Source: Albula goreensis
Lineage: Eukaryota; Chordata; Actinopteri; Albuliformes; Albulidae
Reading direction: 5' to 3'
Length of the DNA stretch: 64,000 nt
NCBI GenBank assembly: GCA_022829145.1
Contig: CM040742.1
Location: forward strand, 10,260,131 to 10,324,130
Each line of letters begins with the position of its first letter. Positions within the stretch are counted from its first letter, which is position 1. The position numbers were made by a program, and so were the translations under genes. Positions 1 through 13,512 of the stretch are shown in pieces. The notes below the pieces were generated by a model. It saw only the letters and a list, made by a program, of their open reading frames with translations, was not told the DNA's origin and searched no databases.

Positions 1-498
1 ATTTTTATACGAAAACATTTTAAAAATCATTCAAATAAAATCATGCACCCTAAAACAGCTTCATACCCGGCTTTTTCGGACATTGTCGACAGTGATTGAA
101 ATGACAATGTCTTGTAAAACCAACCATTATCAATAATGCAAACTACATCATTAACAAACTGAATCTTCGCAAACACACTCATGTTCTTCATTGATTCCCA
201 GAAGATATTCTACCCTGCCGTGCCCTGGGACCAGCCCCCGAAACACCAGCACACTAGATCCGTTATTAAGCCCTCCTGAATAATTTAGGAGGGATTTAGA
301 AAAAGAGGAGAGGGGGGGGGGGGGCGGGGGACACCAGGGAATGGACAATGGTTTGCCATGAAGATTTTATTTGGATTTTCTCATTTTCCTTTCGGGCAAT
401 CGTCCAATAAACAAACAAAATGATGACATGCGGCAAAGCTAAACAAACATGGGGAAACAAATTGTTAAAAAGAACCAAAAACAATCACAGTACATTAG
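1..498. other. non-coding, nothing recognised
   Basis: AT-rich unique sequence with one G run at 311-329. No gene or repeat family was recognised. Confidence 0.5.
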
Positions 499-712
499 AC
501 ATCTGTACAGTGTGCACAGGATAAATAAACAGGTACATCTGTAGTGTGCACTGGATAAATAAACAGGTACATCTGTACAGTGTGCACAGGATAAATAAAC
601 AGGTACATCTGTACAGTGTGCACAGGATAAATAAACAGGTACATCTGTACAGTGTGCACAGGATAAATAAACAGGTACATCTGTACAGTGTGCACAGGAT
701 AAATAAACAGGT
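499..712. repeat. 36-bp minisatellite, six copies
   Basis: The unit consists of ACATCTGTACAGTGTGCACA followed by GGATAAATAAACAGGT. Copy 2 is 34 bp (loss of AC in TGTACAG). The others are nearly perfect. GTGCAC is palindromic. The minus-strand frame that reads through it encodes only a repeated peptide. Confidence 0.95.
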
Positions 713-1922
<1,210 letters not shown>

Positions 1923-2277
1923 GCAGCAGAAGCAGTATCCCAGTGGTCTATTGTCTGCAGATTTCCGGGTTCGGGGCTCTTGGCAGAAGATGTGAGTATT
2001 GCTTAGGAGCTGACAGGAAAGCTATACAGGCCTGCCTCTCTGAAACTAGCTCTGATAATGACTCCACCACCCACCTTCCCCACTGTTACACCGGCTCTGT
2101 TGGCAGTGTATTTACCCAAAGCAGCCCCGTCTCTCCCACCACAGTGCACAGCAGCCCCCCATCTCCCCTCCTCTCCCCTCCTCTCCTTCACTCCCTGCAC
2201 CTCTGCCACAGAGATTGGGCTCTGTGTGCAGTATCACACACACAGTACAGAGAATCAACCTACAATGTAGACACACT

Positions 2278-2478
2278 GTTAATTACATTTAGGCATTTAT
2301 CACACACTTTTAACCAGAACTTACATTTCTGCACACTATCCACTTACACAGTTGGATATGTACAGAAACAGTTCAGATGAAGTACCTTACCCAAAGGGTA
2401 AAACAGCAGTGCTGTAGCTGGGAATCAATCCTGCAACCCCGTCGCCTAGTTTCCTCACTGTTATACTGCACTGATGTA
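2278..2478 (-). mobile_element. tRNA-derived SINE
   Basis: On the minus strand: head (CAGTATAACAGTGAGG), the B-box-like GCAGGATTGATTCCCAG, ACCCTTTGGGTAAGGTACTT, ATATCCAACTGTGTAAGTGG and a tail ending AAATGCCTAAATGTAATT. It is a full-length but diverged copy of the window's main SINE type. Confidence 0.75.
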
Positions 2479-2504
2479 GTAGCTTGCACTAAATGGAGAT
2501 ACAC

Positions 2505-2800
2505 AGGGAAGATCTGCAGTACAGACACACAGCAGAGAGATGAAGCAGGGCTACATATAAGGTAAACACAGCACAGACACACAGTAGAAACTATACACAC
2601 CTCTCAGAGACACATAGTACTGACGCGCACAGATACACACACACACCCAAGACATTGAGGCACAGTACAGACACACAGTGGTCACACAGTGCCTACACAG
2701 TCCAGACAGACACTCAGTGCAGACATACAACACAGACTTATAGCACAGACAAAGCAAAAGCACATAAAGCACTGACACAAATCAGCAACGAAACCTTGAT
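2505..2800. repeat. degenerate ACAGACACACAG repeat
   Basis: Blocks of CACAGTACAGACACACAG type recur about ten times with variable spacers. This is an eroded short-unit array. Confidence 0.6.
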
Positions 2801-2984
2801 TTCTGCTTGACTTCAGAAGTGTGGTCAACCTGGTTACTTGGTTGACCAAACCAGCCAACCACACACTGCATGTCAAGAAATACATATCTGTCTGAGTCAA
2901 ATCTATTTTCAGCTTGCACCATAAATAAAAAAACAGGTGAATCTGGCTTTCCATCCATCTAAATGTTTAATAATAATACTAAAA

Positions 2985-3500
2985 AAACTCCAGACGCGTT
3001 GGTGGCGCGCGAAGCATTGCCTGATAACGCCCGACTCTCCCCGTGTCGAATGCAATCTGACGGACTGATCGATAGCTTGATTACGGTGTGCAGTCCCCGA
3101 GGCCGCACCAACGGTACCAGGCACTCTGCACTTATTCGAGTTTGTAATTACCGCCGGGACGATGTGAGTGAGTGCGTTCTTTTTACCTCAGTTATTATGG
3201 CCTTTCTCTACTCGCTAAATGCAGCGTGTGCGGCCAGATAATTTCACAGCGGAGAGAACACCGGACACGAATCTCGCTTCGCACTGAAAGGGGGGAGGAC
3301 GTGGGATGTGGGGGGAAAACGCTGTCACCGCCGCTGCTGCTGCGGTCACGGTCCACGCTGCGATTTATAGGTTTGTTTGTTCTAAAATGACGGGGAGAGT
3401 ACAAGGACATGCTCGGCAGCTGTTCTCAATGCGCGCGCGTGTAATTGAGGCTGATTGCGATTTTCTGATTGCGAGGTACGCTAAGCGCAGACCGTGAAAG
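2985..3500. promoter_or_regulatory. CpG-rich block, possible promoter or CpG island
   Basis: CpG is frequent here (GACGCGTTGGTGGCGCGCGA, CGGACTGATCGATAG, ATGCGCGCGCGTG) in contrast to the CpG-poor surroundings. The sequence is complex and repeat-free until the (GA)n at 3,506. Open frames exist on both strands, but none was recognised as protein. It could be the promoter or first exon of an unplaced neighbouring gene, or a conserved regulatory element. Confidence 0.35.
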
Positions 3501-3501
3501 A

Positions 3502-3505
<4 letters not shown>

Positions 3506-3563
<58 letters not shown>
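3506..3563. repeat. (GA)n microsatellite
   Basis: About 28 GA steps at the edge of the CpG-rich block. Confidence 0.97.
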
Positions 3564-3567
<4 letters not shown>

Positions 3568-4718
3568 TGGTGTGGCTACAGTATGAGAACACACAGAAAG
3601 TGGTCAGTGAAATTTGCTCTGTGAATTTCAACTTTGGCTTTGTAGACTGGACATTTAATGAGCCATACTGTGGAAGAAAAATGATCTGAGAAGGACAGAA
3701 CTAGAAAAACAGAAGGAAAGAAAGGGAAAGAGAGAAAAAGGGTGGAGACTGGAGAGAGCACTACTTTACTGTGGTCTATGTTGTTTTTCATTAAATGGCA
3801 CTTAATGGAGAGAATGAAGTTACACACCTCTGTCACACTCTCGCTGTCATCAACACATATTGGGTGCACAGATGCCCACAAATACACTTTCTCTCTTTCC
3901 TTTTCTCTCCAATGGACAGACAGGCAATCAGTGTACATGTAGAGCACTGGGACATGTGCTGTGCTGGTGTGTGTCTGTGTGTGTTTGTGTGACAGAAATA
4001 TTTCATAGAGCTAGTGATTTTCCATTCATCCCTCCTGGATTTGTTGAAATATTTCTCTAATTCCACCTCTCTCCTGTGAGTCTGCGGCATGAGTGTAGTA
4101 ACAACATAATCACCAAATATAATTACACCCCCCACCCCACTCTGTGCCCCCCTTAGGCTACACCTCTTCTCCTGTCCCACAGGCTCTTTCTTCAAAGGTG
4201 TGAAATAACAGCCTGTAAAAATGGCAGTGTGTATAAAACTCAACTGGACTAGTGATTTTCAGTGAGCAATGTGTTGTCATATGACAGAGGTCAAAACAGC
4301 GAAGCTCACAACAAAAACATGCTCTATTGTCTGTGGAACAAAAGTTCACTGGATTTGAACTTTCAGCAGAACATGTTGTGGCACAGCAGTAGTGCTGGTT
4401 CTTCACTGTCTGAACTGGGAAAAACACTGAGATTTCATGTGAAATGAAATTCTTACACTTACACTTTATACTGTTGCATTATCTTTTCTGAATGCCTTTC
4501 AGAAATAGAAACTCTTGACATTTGCTATTTTTACAGATTCTTGAATTTTATCTCTCAATAAATATGAAAAATTTCACTGATTATTTCTGAATTCGTGACA
4601 CATTTCTGATTATTCCTGTACACCCCCCCAATTCTGCCCACAGCCAACCTCACTTTACCATGTGTGTGCGTATATGTGTGCTACATCAGTGTGTCAGGCG
4701 TAGGCCATTACCGCCTAC

Positions 4719-4825
4719 CTCCTGGTATGCGCCCCTGCTCTACACCCAAGTGTGTCCCCTCTCAGACCCCCCAGCGGCGGCTCCTTGGCTTTGGCGCAGC
4801 TACCGGACATCTGCTCCTCCATGCT
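4719..4825 (-). CDS. possible orphan exon, unidentified
   Basis: On the minus strand a pyrimidine-rich acceptor (TCTCCTCTCAG) is followed by 107 bp open in one frame that reads SMEEQMSGSCAKAKEPPLGG and LRGDTLGCRAGAHT, then a GTAGGC donor. Base composition is GC-richer than its surroundings. No protein family is recognised, and nothing adjacent supports it as part of a gene. It may be chance. Confidence 0.2.
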
Positions 4826-5231
4826 CTGAGAGGAGACCACCACATTACTCCTCACACTGTGGAAGCAGAAAATATTCAACATTTTAAAAATCTGAGAAAA
4901 AATGTCATGATGTGAGAATAACAACCTTAAAATTATTTGCTGATGGGATATGGCATTTTTTTCCTATGTCTTAAAATGAATATGGAATATTGAATTAAGA
5001 AATAATCTTATTAAAATCTGGGTAAGAAAATAAATGAAATCCACAAAAATACTGAGTCACAGAGTCATTGTCTGAGTTCAGGTTTATAATGCCAATTAAG
5101 ATGGAGGTTTTTTTTTTTGCAATTTGGAGTCTTCCTCTCCCTGTCTCCCCTCTATCGCTCTCTCTCTTTCTCTCTCACCCTCACTCTCACTCTCTCTCTC
5201 TTTTTCGTTCTCTCATTCTCTCTCCCTCCCT

Positions 5232-6235
5232 CCCTGACTGAATTGTTTTGAAAACATTGAGTGTTTTGTTGATTTAGCTTCAAGTGGTGAGATTGTGGAC
5301 TACAGTTTCATTCATATGGCGAAAGCAACAGAAAATACACACCCAAACATGCTCACTGACACACACACACACACTGCTAAAGCACTCACATAATTTAACT
5401 GTACCAACCTAGAACTATGACACAGAGATTATGGAGACATAAATCGCTGATACATCCAATATCATAAAAACCCCAGAATAAAGTAGAAAAATGTAAGGGC
5501 ACAGGAATGGGAGAGGTGCCAAGATGGAGTCTGAAGGGGTGGGTTGAAGAAATAGTTGCTTGTTTAGACAGGCATCAAAGACGCACCATGAAGTTTGGCC
5601 CTGACCTGAATATGAGTATGACCCCACCCCTCATTCAGCCACTGCAGACCCCGGACAGACTGGGCGGGGGCATGGCCTACGTGACTTCATCAGGAAGTGA
5701 CATCACCCTGGAGTCAGGGCAACAGTTTGATAGAGTCTGATTGGGCCCCAGGGAACATGGGAGGAGCAGTGATGTAATCCAGTCTCCTGTCTGGAGCAGA
5801 TACAGATTTAATATCCACACACACACACACTGCTAAAGCACTCACATAATTTAACTGTACCAACCTAGAACTATGACACAGAGATTATGGAGACATAAAT
5901 CGCTGATACATCCAATATCATAAAAACCCCAGAATAAAGTAGAAAAATGTAAGGGCACAGGAATGGGAGAGGTGCCAAGATGGAGTCTGAAGGGGTGGGT
6001 TGAAGAAATAGTTGCTTGTTTAGACAGGCATCAAAGACGCACCATGAAGTTTGGCCCTGACCTGAATATGAGTATGACCCCACCCCTCATTCAGCCACTG
6101 CAGACCCCGGACAGACTGGGCGGGGGGCATGGCCTACGTGACTTCATCAGGAAGTGACATCACCCCTGGAGTCAGGGCAACAGTTTGATAGAGTCTGATT
6201 GGGCCCCAGGGAACATGGGAGGAGCAGTGATGTAA

Positions 6236-6274
<39 letters not shown>

Positions 6275-6288
6275 GATTCACGCATGCG

Positions 6289-6319
<31 letters not shown>

Positions 6320-6803
6320 ATACAGATTCACACATGTGCACGCACACACACACACACACACTGCTAAAGCACTCACATAATTTAACTGTACCAACCTAGA
6401 ACTATGACACAGAGATTATGGAGACATAAATCGCTAATACATCCAATATCATAAAAACCCCCAGAATAAAGTAGAAAAATGTAAGGGCACAGGAATGGGA
6501 GAGGTGCCAAGATGGAGTCTGAAGGGGTGGGTTGAAGAAATAGTTGCTTGTTTAGACAGGCATCAAAGACGCACCATGAAGTTTGGCCCTGACCTGAATA
6601 TGAGTATGACCCCACCCCTCATTCAGCCACTGCAGACCCCGGACAGACTGGGCGGGGGGCATGGCCTACGTGACTTCATCAGGAAGTGACATCACCCCTG
6701 GAGTCAGGGCAACAGTTTGATAGAGTCTGATTGGGCCCCAGGGAACATGGGAGGAGCAGTGATGTAATCCAGTCTCCTGTCTGGAGCAGATACAGATTTA
6801 ATA

Positions 6804-6846
<43 letters not shown>

Positions 6847-7153
6847 CATACACCACCATGCACCCAAACATGTGCACAAACACACACACACAGACATGCG
6901 CTAACAAACATGCACACAGACACATACACTCACACACACACAAAATTTCACATACATAAACAAGGAAAAAGAAACAAAGACACACTAACACATACTATCA
7001 TACACACACTTTGTGTGAATGCATCCAAAAGTGACTGAATTGTTTTGAAAACATTGAGTGTTTTGTTGATTTAGCTTCAAGTGGTGAGATTGTGGACTAC
7101 AGTTTCATTCATATGGCGAAAGCAACAGAAAAATACACACCCAAACATGCTCA

Positions 7154-7160
<7 letters not shown>
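5232..7160. repeat. nested segmental duplication: three 0.4-kb copies inside a 0.13-kb pair
   Basis: A ~405-440-bp segment starting CTGCTAAAGCACTCACATAA is present at about 5,372-5,815, 5,831-6,237 and 6,361-6,806, with only a handful of differences. A second segment (GACTGAATTGTTTTGAAAAC ... CAAACATGCTCACT, about 130 bp) flanks the set at 5,235-5,358 and 7,033-7,155. Every junction lies in a (CA)n tract, which suggests unequal exchange or replication slippage through CA repeats. The three identical open frames are not recognised as protein. Confidence 0.92.
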
Positions 7161-7248
<88 letters not shown>

Positions 7249-7279
7249 CTAACACTCTCTCTCTCACACATACTCTCTG

Positions 7280-7313
<34 letters not shown>

Positions 7314-7317
7314 TCTC

Positions 7318-7369
<52 letters not shown>

Positions 7370-7402
7370 TCTCACACTCTCTCTCTCTCACACACACACA
7401 CC
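7157..7402. repeat. compound (CA)n(CT)n microsatellite
   Basis: About 88 bp of CA are followed by alternating CT and CA blocks, including a ~40-bp CT run at 7,316-7,359. Confidence 0.97.
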
Positions 7403-7584
7403 TTGATATCATTCAAAGCAACAGCGCTCCACTCTCAGAGATCAACGTGTCAGGGAAGGTGCAGGGAACCAAAAAACAGAGATCAAAATGGCTTTGTATA
7501 CCTGCTGTGTGCACTGCATAGCCGTCTTTCAGCTTTTTTTTTTTATCAGTTTCTGACATTTTACCTTCCTGGATTTATAACTAT

Positions 7585-9510
7585 ATTACAGTTTTTCTCC
7601 ATTGCTTACACACTATTCCTGTGCCTATTAACTAAACATCCCAAACCATGACACCATTTCCCAAAAGACAGACCCTGTGTTGCCTCAAGGCATTCATTTT
7701 ATTTTTCAAATTTCTGCTGGAATATTTGTTTGTGACTAATTTTGGCTAATGCAAAAAGGTTAATATCTACATCACAGTTCAGCAAATTATTTGTTAAAAT
7801 TGTTTTATCAATCTGTTTGGGGGTCATGTGATGATGTCACTTCCTGTTACATCACTTCTGTTCTGTCACTTGCTGTTCTGCCATTTTGTTTTTGGTGTGC
7901 AAGCAAGAAAACAAGGCAGCATGTTCCCTCATGAATCCAAGTCCATCCATTAAGGAACATCATAGAGGCAATACTGTAAGTTCATTAATATAAAAGTAAA
8001 CATGTTTAAGATGAGATAGCATTGAATATTCTGTCAAAAAGCAATGTTTAATAAGTTAGTTTTAGTTGATTTATTTTCAGTTTTCACTGTGTAAATCAAT
8101 GAAAGTGAAAGTACAGTAAAAGATCAACCTTACTCCATCAGTCTTCATTGGTTCTGGTTTAACTTGGTATTTAGTCAGCACTTCAACACCCTGCACGAGA
8201 ACACTAAAGACCCATTTCTCCACAACTTTAAACACTATTCCCTTGTTTTCACACATGATTCAGATTTGATGAACTTTTTGTGCAAACTCTACACACACCC
8301 CTTCATTTATCACTGGCTACACAATGTGCTCATTTAGAAAGCACTGGCATTCAATATCATTAACTCAAGTCATCACAACTCAAACCCAATTACACACAAT
8401 TCCCCATATGGAAACGCTAAGAGTCAAAAGCGTTCACACACTACTCAGAACCTCGGGATGGATAGATAAAACAGCCAAGGGTCAGTTCACATTTTGGGTC
8501 CAGAAAAACCTGAAGGTAGATGAAGAGGAGACATGAGAGGTAGAAGAGGAGGAAGTGGAAGGGCAAGGGCAAGGATGTTGCTGATGAGATCCATGCAACT
8601 CTCGATGACCATGCATTTGTTTATGGGATGTCAGTGTGGGAAGTTGGGTGTAGAGTGAAGCTGAGCCACCTCCCAGCAGCCTCTATAATCCGGACCTTCA
8701 GTGGTCTGTGAGATCATGTGTATTGGCAAGACCACAGGGAGTCCAGCGCAACCAGAGCAGCCACTCTACGTTGTCATTTGGGACAGTGACAGTTTCCACC
8801 GGGCTGCTCTGGTTCGTGACTAGTTCAGCAACATCTTTCTCCCTGCAGATTCTCCCTCTAAACCCCAAAGAGAAGTTTTTTCTGCATGGTGATAGAAAGT
8901 CTATAACCGAGACCCCATAGATCCATGTTCACCTCCTCCAGGCCATGGTGGAGGCTTGCCAGGGGTGGATAAGGCATACAATGTTTTTCCCCCCACTGCC
9001 TGGCTAAGGATAACATTGCCTGCGATGTTGATGAGAATCTCTGACCAGAGACAGGATGCTGAGACAGAATAGACGTGATTTCGTCTGTTACATTATAGGA
9101 ATTTTGCAGACGCTTTTATCCAGAGCAGCATACAACTCAAAGCTTTAGTGTAGTACAGTACATCAAGGGGTTAAAAACTTTGAAATTATATAAATATTTA
9201 TTTTCCTTATATTGTGTCCATTATGTAAAGTGTTTTTTTTCTGGGGGGGAGAACCACAAGCACCATTATTCATTGCAGTAACAGGTTTTCACAGAAGTGT
9301 TCTGAATTATCTCACTGCTGTGTGATGACCATTTTGTAGTGCATGTGTATTTGATGGCTTTTGTGTGATGTCTGAAGGCAGAGTTTGGTGTAGATGTAAA
9401 ATTACATGGTTTTGATTAGAGAGTTAGGTTTTGACATGAAAGTGTGAAGTTTGTGGAGATGATTGTGTAGTTTTGCCATTGTGTTTAGAGTTATGGGAAG
9501 TGAAAGTGGT
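7585..9510 (+). mobile_element. decayed IS630/Tc1-superfamily DNA transposon (extent approximate)
   Basis: The region around the transposase relic contains motifs that look terminal or subterminal: ACAGTTTTTCTCCATTGCTT near 7,591 on the left, and GTGTAGTTTTGCCATTGTGT near 9,466 on the right. Only the transposase part is secure; the ends, and whether other insertions lie between, are uncertain. A SINE-tail-like fragment (GCAGACGCTTTTATCCAGAG, minus orientation) lies at 9,106-9,125. Confidence 0.45.
8533..9070 (+). pseudogene. DDE transposase relic, internally deleted
   Basis: The reading starts MRGRRGGSGRARAR, shifts frame once, then gives DEIHATLDDHAFVYGMSVWE and LPAASIIRTFS, the N-terminal helix-turn-helix region. 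After a deletion it resumes as PLYVVIWDSDSFHRAALVRD, with in-frame stops, LPADSPSKPQREVFSAW and KVYNRDP, the end of a DDE_3-type catalytic domain (fish proteins labelled IS630-like). The segment between (about 200 residues, including the first catalytic aspartate) is missing. Stops and frameshifts show it is dead. Confidence 0.75.
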
Positions 9511-10446
9511 CACAGACATAAGCTGTGATCCCTGAATCATCGATCAGACCCTTCCTCCTCTTACACTCCATCAGTGGCCTCAACACTCAGCTCGTCACTT
9601 CTGGAGTCCATGGAAACATCCACATCAACAATCGCCAGACACCGTCCATCGGTCAAGTGGAAACCCTGTCTGACACTTGGGGCCAGCTTGCGTTAGCCAA
9701 CGATTTTAACTCTCCTTCAAAACCATCAAACCTCTGCAAATCCCTGCACTATATTTTTCTCCTTTATTTTTAGGCAGAGCTGTTTGTAAACACACCATTA
9801 TGATCTGACATGCTGGATGGTGGACAGTGTCCATCTGGCAGAGGTGGAGGTCACTTGCCCGACCTGGAGAAGGTGCGTAAGGGATGTCCCCTCGGAACAG
9901 TCAAACGGAGCGAGGAGACAGATGGCCCACACTGGTGTCTCTTTTTAAACCGCTTATCCCCTGATTGGCCACGCTACCCCGTGGAGGAAAACATGCAAAT
10001 GTAAGCCAATTAGAGAGCTCAGAGAAAGGTCACTGCATGCGCTCATGAATATGTAACATGTTTACAGTTGGTGCAGACACATGTGTGTGTATGCAAATGC
10101 ATGCATACACATGCAAATATATGTAAGTGTATATACATGTGTTCTGTGTGTGCGAGTGTGTGTTTACATACCTGCCTCTATGTATGTCAGTTTTAGACAT
10201 TGTGTGTTGATGCATATCTGTGTATGTCCCTGCCTGTATGTGTGTGTGATTGTGTGTGTCCTAGTTACAGAGAGAAAGCGTGTGTATGTAGCAGTGTGTG
10301 TGTAAGTACTTAAGCATGTTTGCTTGTCAGTAAGAGTGTGAATGTAATGTGAAAGAAGCAGAGTTTGTATGTGTGTGTTTATGTTTTGTGTGTGTGTACG
10401 AGAGAGAGACAGTGGTAGAGTGTGTGGGCATGCGTGTGGCAGTAAT

Positions 10447-10448
<2 letters not shown>

Positions 10449-10487
<39 letters not shown>
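10449..10487. repeat. (GT)n microsatellite
   Basis: About 19 GT steps at the end of a 400-bp TG-rich stretch (from about 10,080). Confidence 0.95.
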
Positions 10488-10488
<1 letters not shown>

Positions 10489-12502
10489 ACAGAGTGAGGG
10501 ATATGGACTGGCAGTAATCAGGCTGAAGTAAATGGACTCTTTTTCCCCTAACGAGCTGAAATTAGTTTAACGAGCTGTGACCATCAACACTACTCTACAC
10601 TAGGGGCCAGAGGTGGACTGAGAGAGAGAAGAGAGAAAAAAAAATGAGAAAAGAATGATCGAGCGAGAGAACGGGGGGGTGGTTTGACTTTTAGTTCTCC
10701 CTTATTCCACAGACCAAACAGGAAAGAGAAAAGAAACCCACATGTCAGCAAATCTGAATTCAGCCAATCAAACAAAAAAGAAAAGGCAAAAATATATGAC
10801 CTATATGCACCTAACACAATATATCTAAGAGAAGAATATAAATAGAATAGAAATAGGGAGATATTGCAAACAGTAACTGTGCCATGAAATTTTCAGGCAG
10901 AAAGATGTTTTTGAATGTTGGGTTGCAGAGGCTTTTACTGTATGTACCCCTCCCTCCCTCCCTCCCTCCCTCCCTCCCCAATGAGAAAGTACAGACAAGC
11001 CTGGAGGGACGATCCATAGAGGGCTTCAGGCTCTCATCCAGTCTCATTTCATTCACAATTCTAGATGTTTTTGAAACGTGGCTGGTAAAGCTCCTCAGGA
11101 CTACATGGTGGAGCTGCCTGTCCCAGCTTACAATTTTTGGTTGCCAGAACAGTGTCAACATGTCAGAGCAAATGCTCCCAGGATGTACATTTGTTCCTTA
11201 TGTTATTTACCGAGAATGTTTTCTTTTGACCTTGGCAGAACTTGTTACGAACACTGTAACATTCTAAGAATGTTAGAGGAATGTTGGCATTGTAACATTA
11301 TGCCAAACCTCAGAGAAAATATGACCTAAATATTTCCCCGTGTTATGGGGATGTGTTGTGTTAGCTGGTAGCAGCGGGCTGTTTGTGAACCCACACTATG
11401 ACAGACAGAGACAAAGGAGAGAGCAGTGTTTGTGGGCGGGGTTTGTGTCTGTGGGGTGGTGTTACAGCAAGCAATCATGCTGTCTCTCTGTGCTTTGGCC
11501 CGACTCTGGTGGATCCGGACATAGTGTTTGTGAAAATCGCTCCACCCCTCTCTCTCTGTCCCCAGGAGTCCTGCTTTGAGAGTAGAAGTCTTCTTTTCTC
11601 TTTCTTTCTTTGAGCAGGGCCTCCAGCTGTTCCAAGCCTTCAAGCTTCATGAGCTGCAGGCTTGAGTCCTGCTTGCTCTCTCCTCAGTCTTTTATGTGCA
11701 AAAGTTCACATTTTTAATTTTTTTTATTGCACAGGAAACAGGTGATCTTGTCGGTTGCAGTTCTTGCTGTAATTACCTTTCTTGCTAATTCACTGTTTCA
11801 TTTCTTCTATCCAGTTCCTAATTCTCTGTTTTATCTATTGTAGCCGATTCCTTATTCACAGTTATGTTTATTGTTCCTATTTCACCGTTTGGAACTGGCC
11901 CTAGCTCCTTCCCTAAACTGTCTCTTATTGGCTGATATACGGCCACATGATATTTCAGAATGCGCTCTGAAAACAATGGCAGAGGCAGAGGCTGGGTTCT
12001 GACACAGTGTGAACAAGGCCTGGATCTATCAGTCACAGGTGCTCCCCTAAATTCAGGTACAGTAGAGAGAGAGAGAGAGTGAGAGGGAGAGGAAAGAAAG
12101 GAAAGAAAGAAAAGAAAGGACAGGTTGTGTGACCAGTGTAAGAGCTTTCTTTTACACTGTACACATTATGATCTAGAGAGAGAAGTATTCTTAAAAAATA
12201 GAAACATTGTTTTCCCTAACTCAGAAATGGAGTGATATGGAAGAATGATTAATAATATTAGGAGAAGAGCCTACAGCCCAACAAGCAGCCAAATATGTAA
12301 CCACCTGCCATAGGATAAGGGACAGGAAGAGAGCAATGTCTGTGTAAATGTAGGGAAAAAAAATAAAATATATATATGTATATGTGTGTGTATATGTATT
12401 TTGTTTTCTTTCTTTTGCTATATTTTGTTATTTTCAGAATTGTAAAACTAACTTTGCATCATTATTATATGTTGTTTGTATTATATGTTCTATGTTTTTA
12501 TA

Positions 12503-13117
12503 CAGTACCAGTCAAAAGTTTGGACACACCTACTGAAAATCATATATTTCTCTTTCTTATAGCCATTTCCACCTAAAGAGTTACAGAAATGTGTTTCTTA
12601 CACAAATATAAATGCCCATGTGAAATGTTTTTCAAAACAAAAGGTTTTATTGGTAAAAAAGGTCTTTTGAGCCAGTACCCCAGTTTTATAGTTCTGCTTT
12701 AAATATCACAAAGGTATTACAGGTACAAAATATTAACTAACAGAGTGATTGCAAAGTGATTGCAGGTGCCACAAGTACCATCTATTATCCTAAAAACCTT
12801 CTTTCCTAGTCTGAACACCTGAGATAATCATTTACATCATGACAAGGTAGAGCGGATACCAAGGGGCCTATCTGGTAGAAAGCTTTCACTTGTTCTTGTA
12901 GTAATAAAATGGCAAGAGAAGCTGAACTTTGCAAAGGGAAATGTCAGACCGTGATTACTGTCTGCGAAGATCGACAAGATACAAATTTTGCCTCGGCAGG
13001 TAATGGTCAATCGCCTGCATTCGCATATGTGTGACCATAAACTTAGACAAATAAATTAAATAAAATAGAGAAAAATGCATTTAAAAGCATGTGTGCCCAA
13101 ACTTTTGACTGGTACTG
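12503..13117. mobile_element. Tc1/mariner-type element with intact TIRs
   Basis: The ends are inverted repeats starting CAGTACCAGTCAAAAGTTTG, with one mismatch over the first 27 bases, each flanked by a TA target-site duplication (12,501-12,502 and 13,118-13,119). The total is 615 bp, too short for a full Tc1 element of about 1.5 kb. An ATG at 12,909 followed by AREAELCKGKCQTVIT may be the remnant N-terminus of its transposase (Tc1-type proteins often begin with a similar MARxxELSK stretch); the rest is deleted. Confidence 0.85.
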
Positions 13118-13439
13118 TAAGTTGCTTTGGCAATATGACTGTTGTTGTCCTGCCACATTCATTTCCAGGACTTTACATTCCCTGATTTAAAATAATATTC
13201 CCACCCTTTCTGTCCCTACCTAACAGTTAAAAATGACAAATCCTCCTTGGAGAGGCAGCTGCACAATATGTAGCTATCTGCCACAGACTGAGAGACAGTA
13301 GTGACCGTTAATCCTTGATAAGAATAACTGTAATAACCATTAATGTTATGTTACAATGTATTTTTTCATGTTAGTCAATCAAAACTATACTGTTGTTGTC
13401 AATTTTTTTATAATTAATATTCTGTACAATTTGTCAGTT

Positions 13440-13512
13440 TCTACTTGAGTATGTGTCATGCCAATAAAACATTTTAAATTGAATTGAAATTGAGAGAGGG
13501 AGACAGTATGGT
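13440..13512 (+). repeat. LINE-like 3' tail followed by a GA-rich run
   Basis: TGTCATGCCAATAAAACATT, then AAATTGAATTGAAATTGAGA and a GAGAGGGAG run. It is the same core as at 43.0 and 43.5 kb. The family is not identified. Confidence 0.45.

Noticed and set aside
5507..6689. Three identical ~64-77 residue frames in the triplicated segment
   Set aside because: The identity comes from DNA duplication; the peptide has no recognisable domain and the opposite strand is equally open.
11326..11650. Overlapping short frames on both strands
   Set aside because: No recognisable protein, splice structure or homology; mutual shadows.
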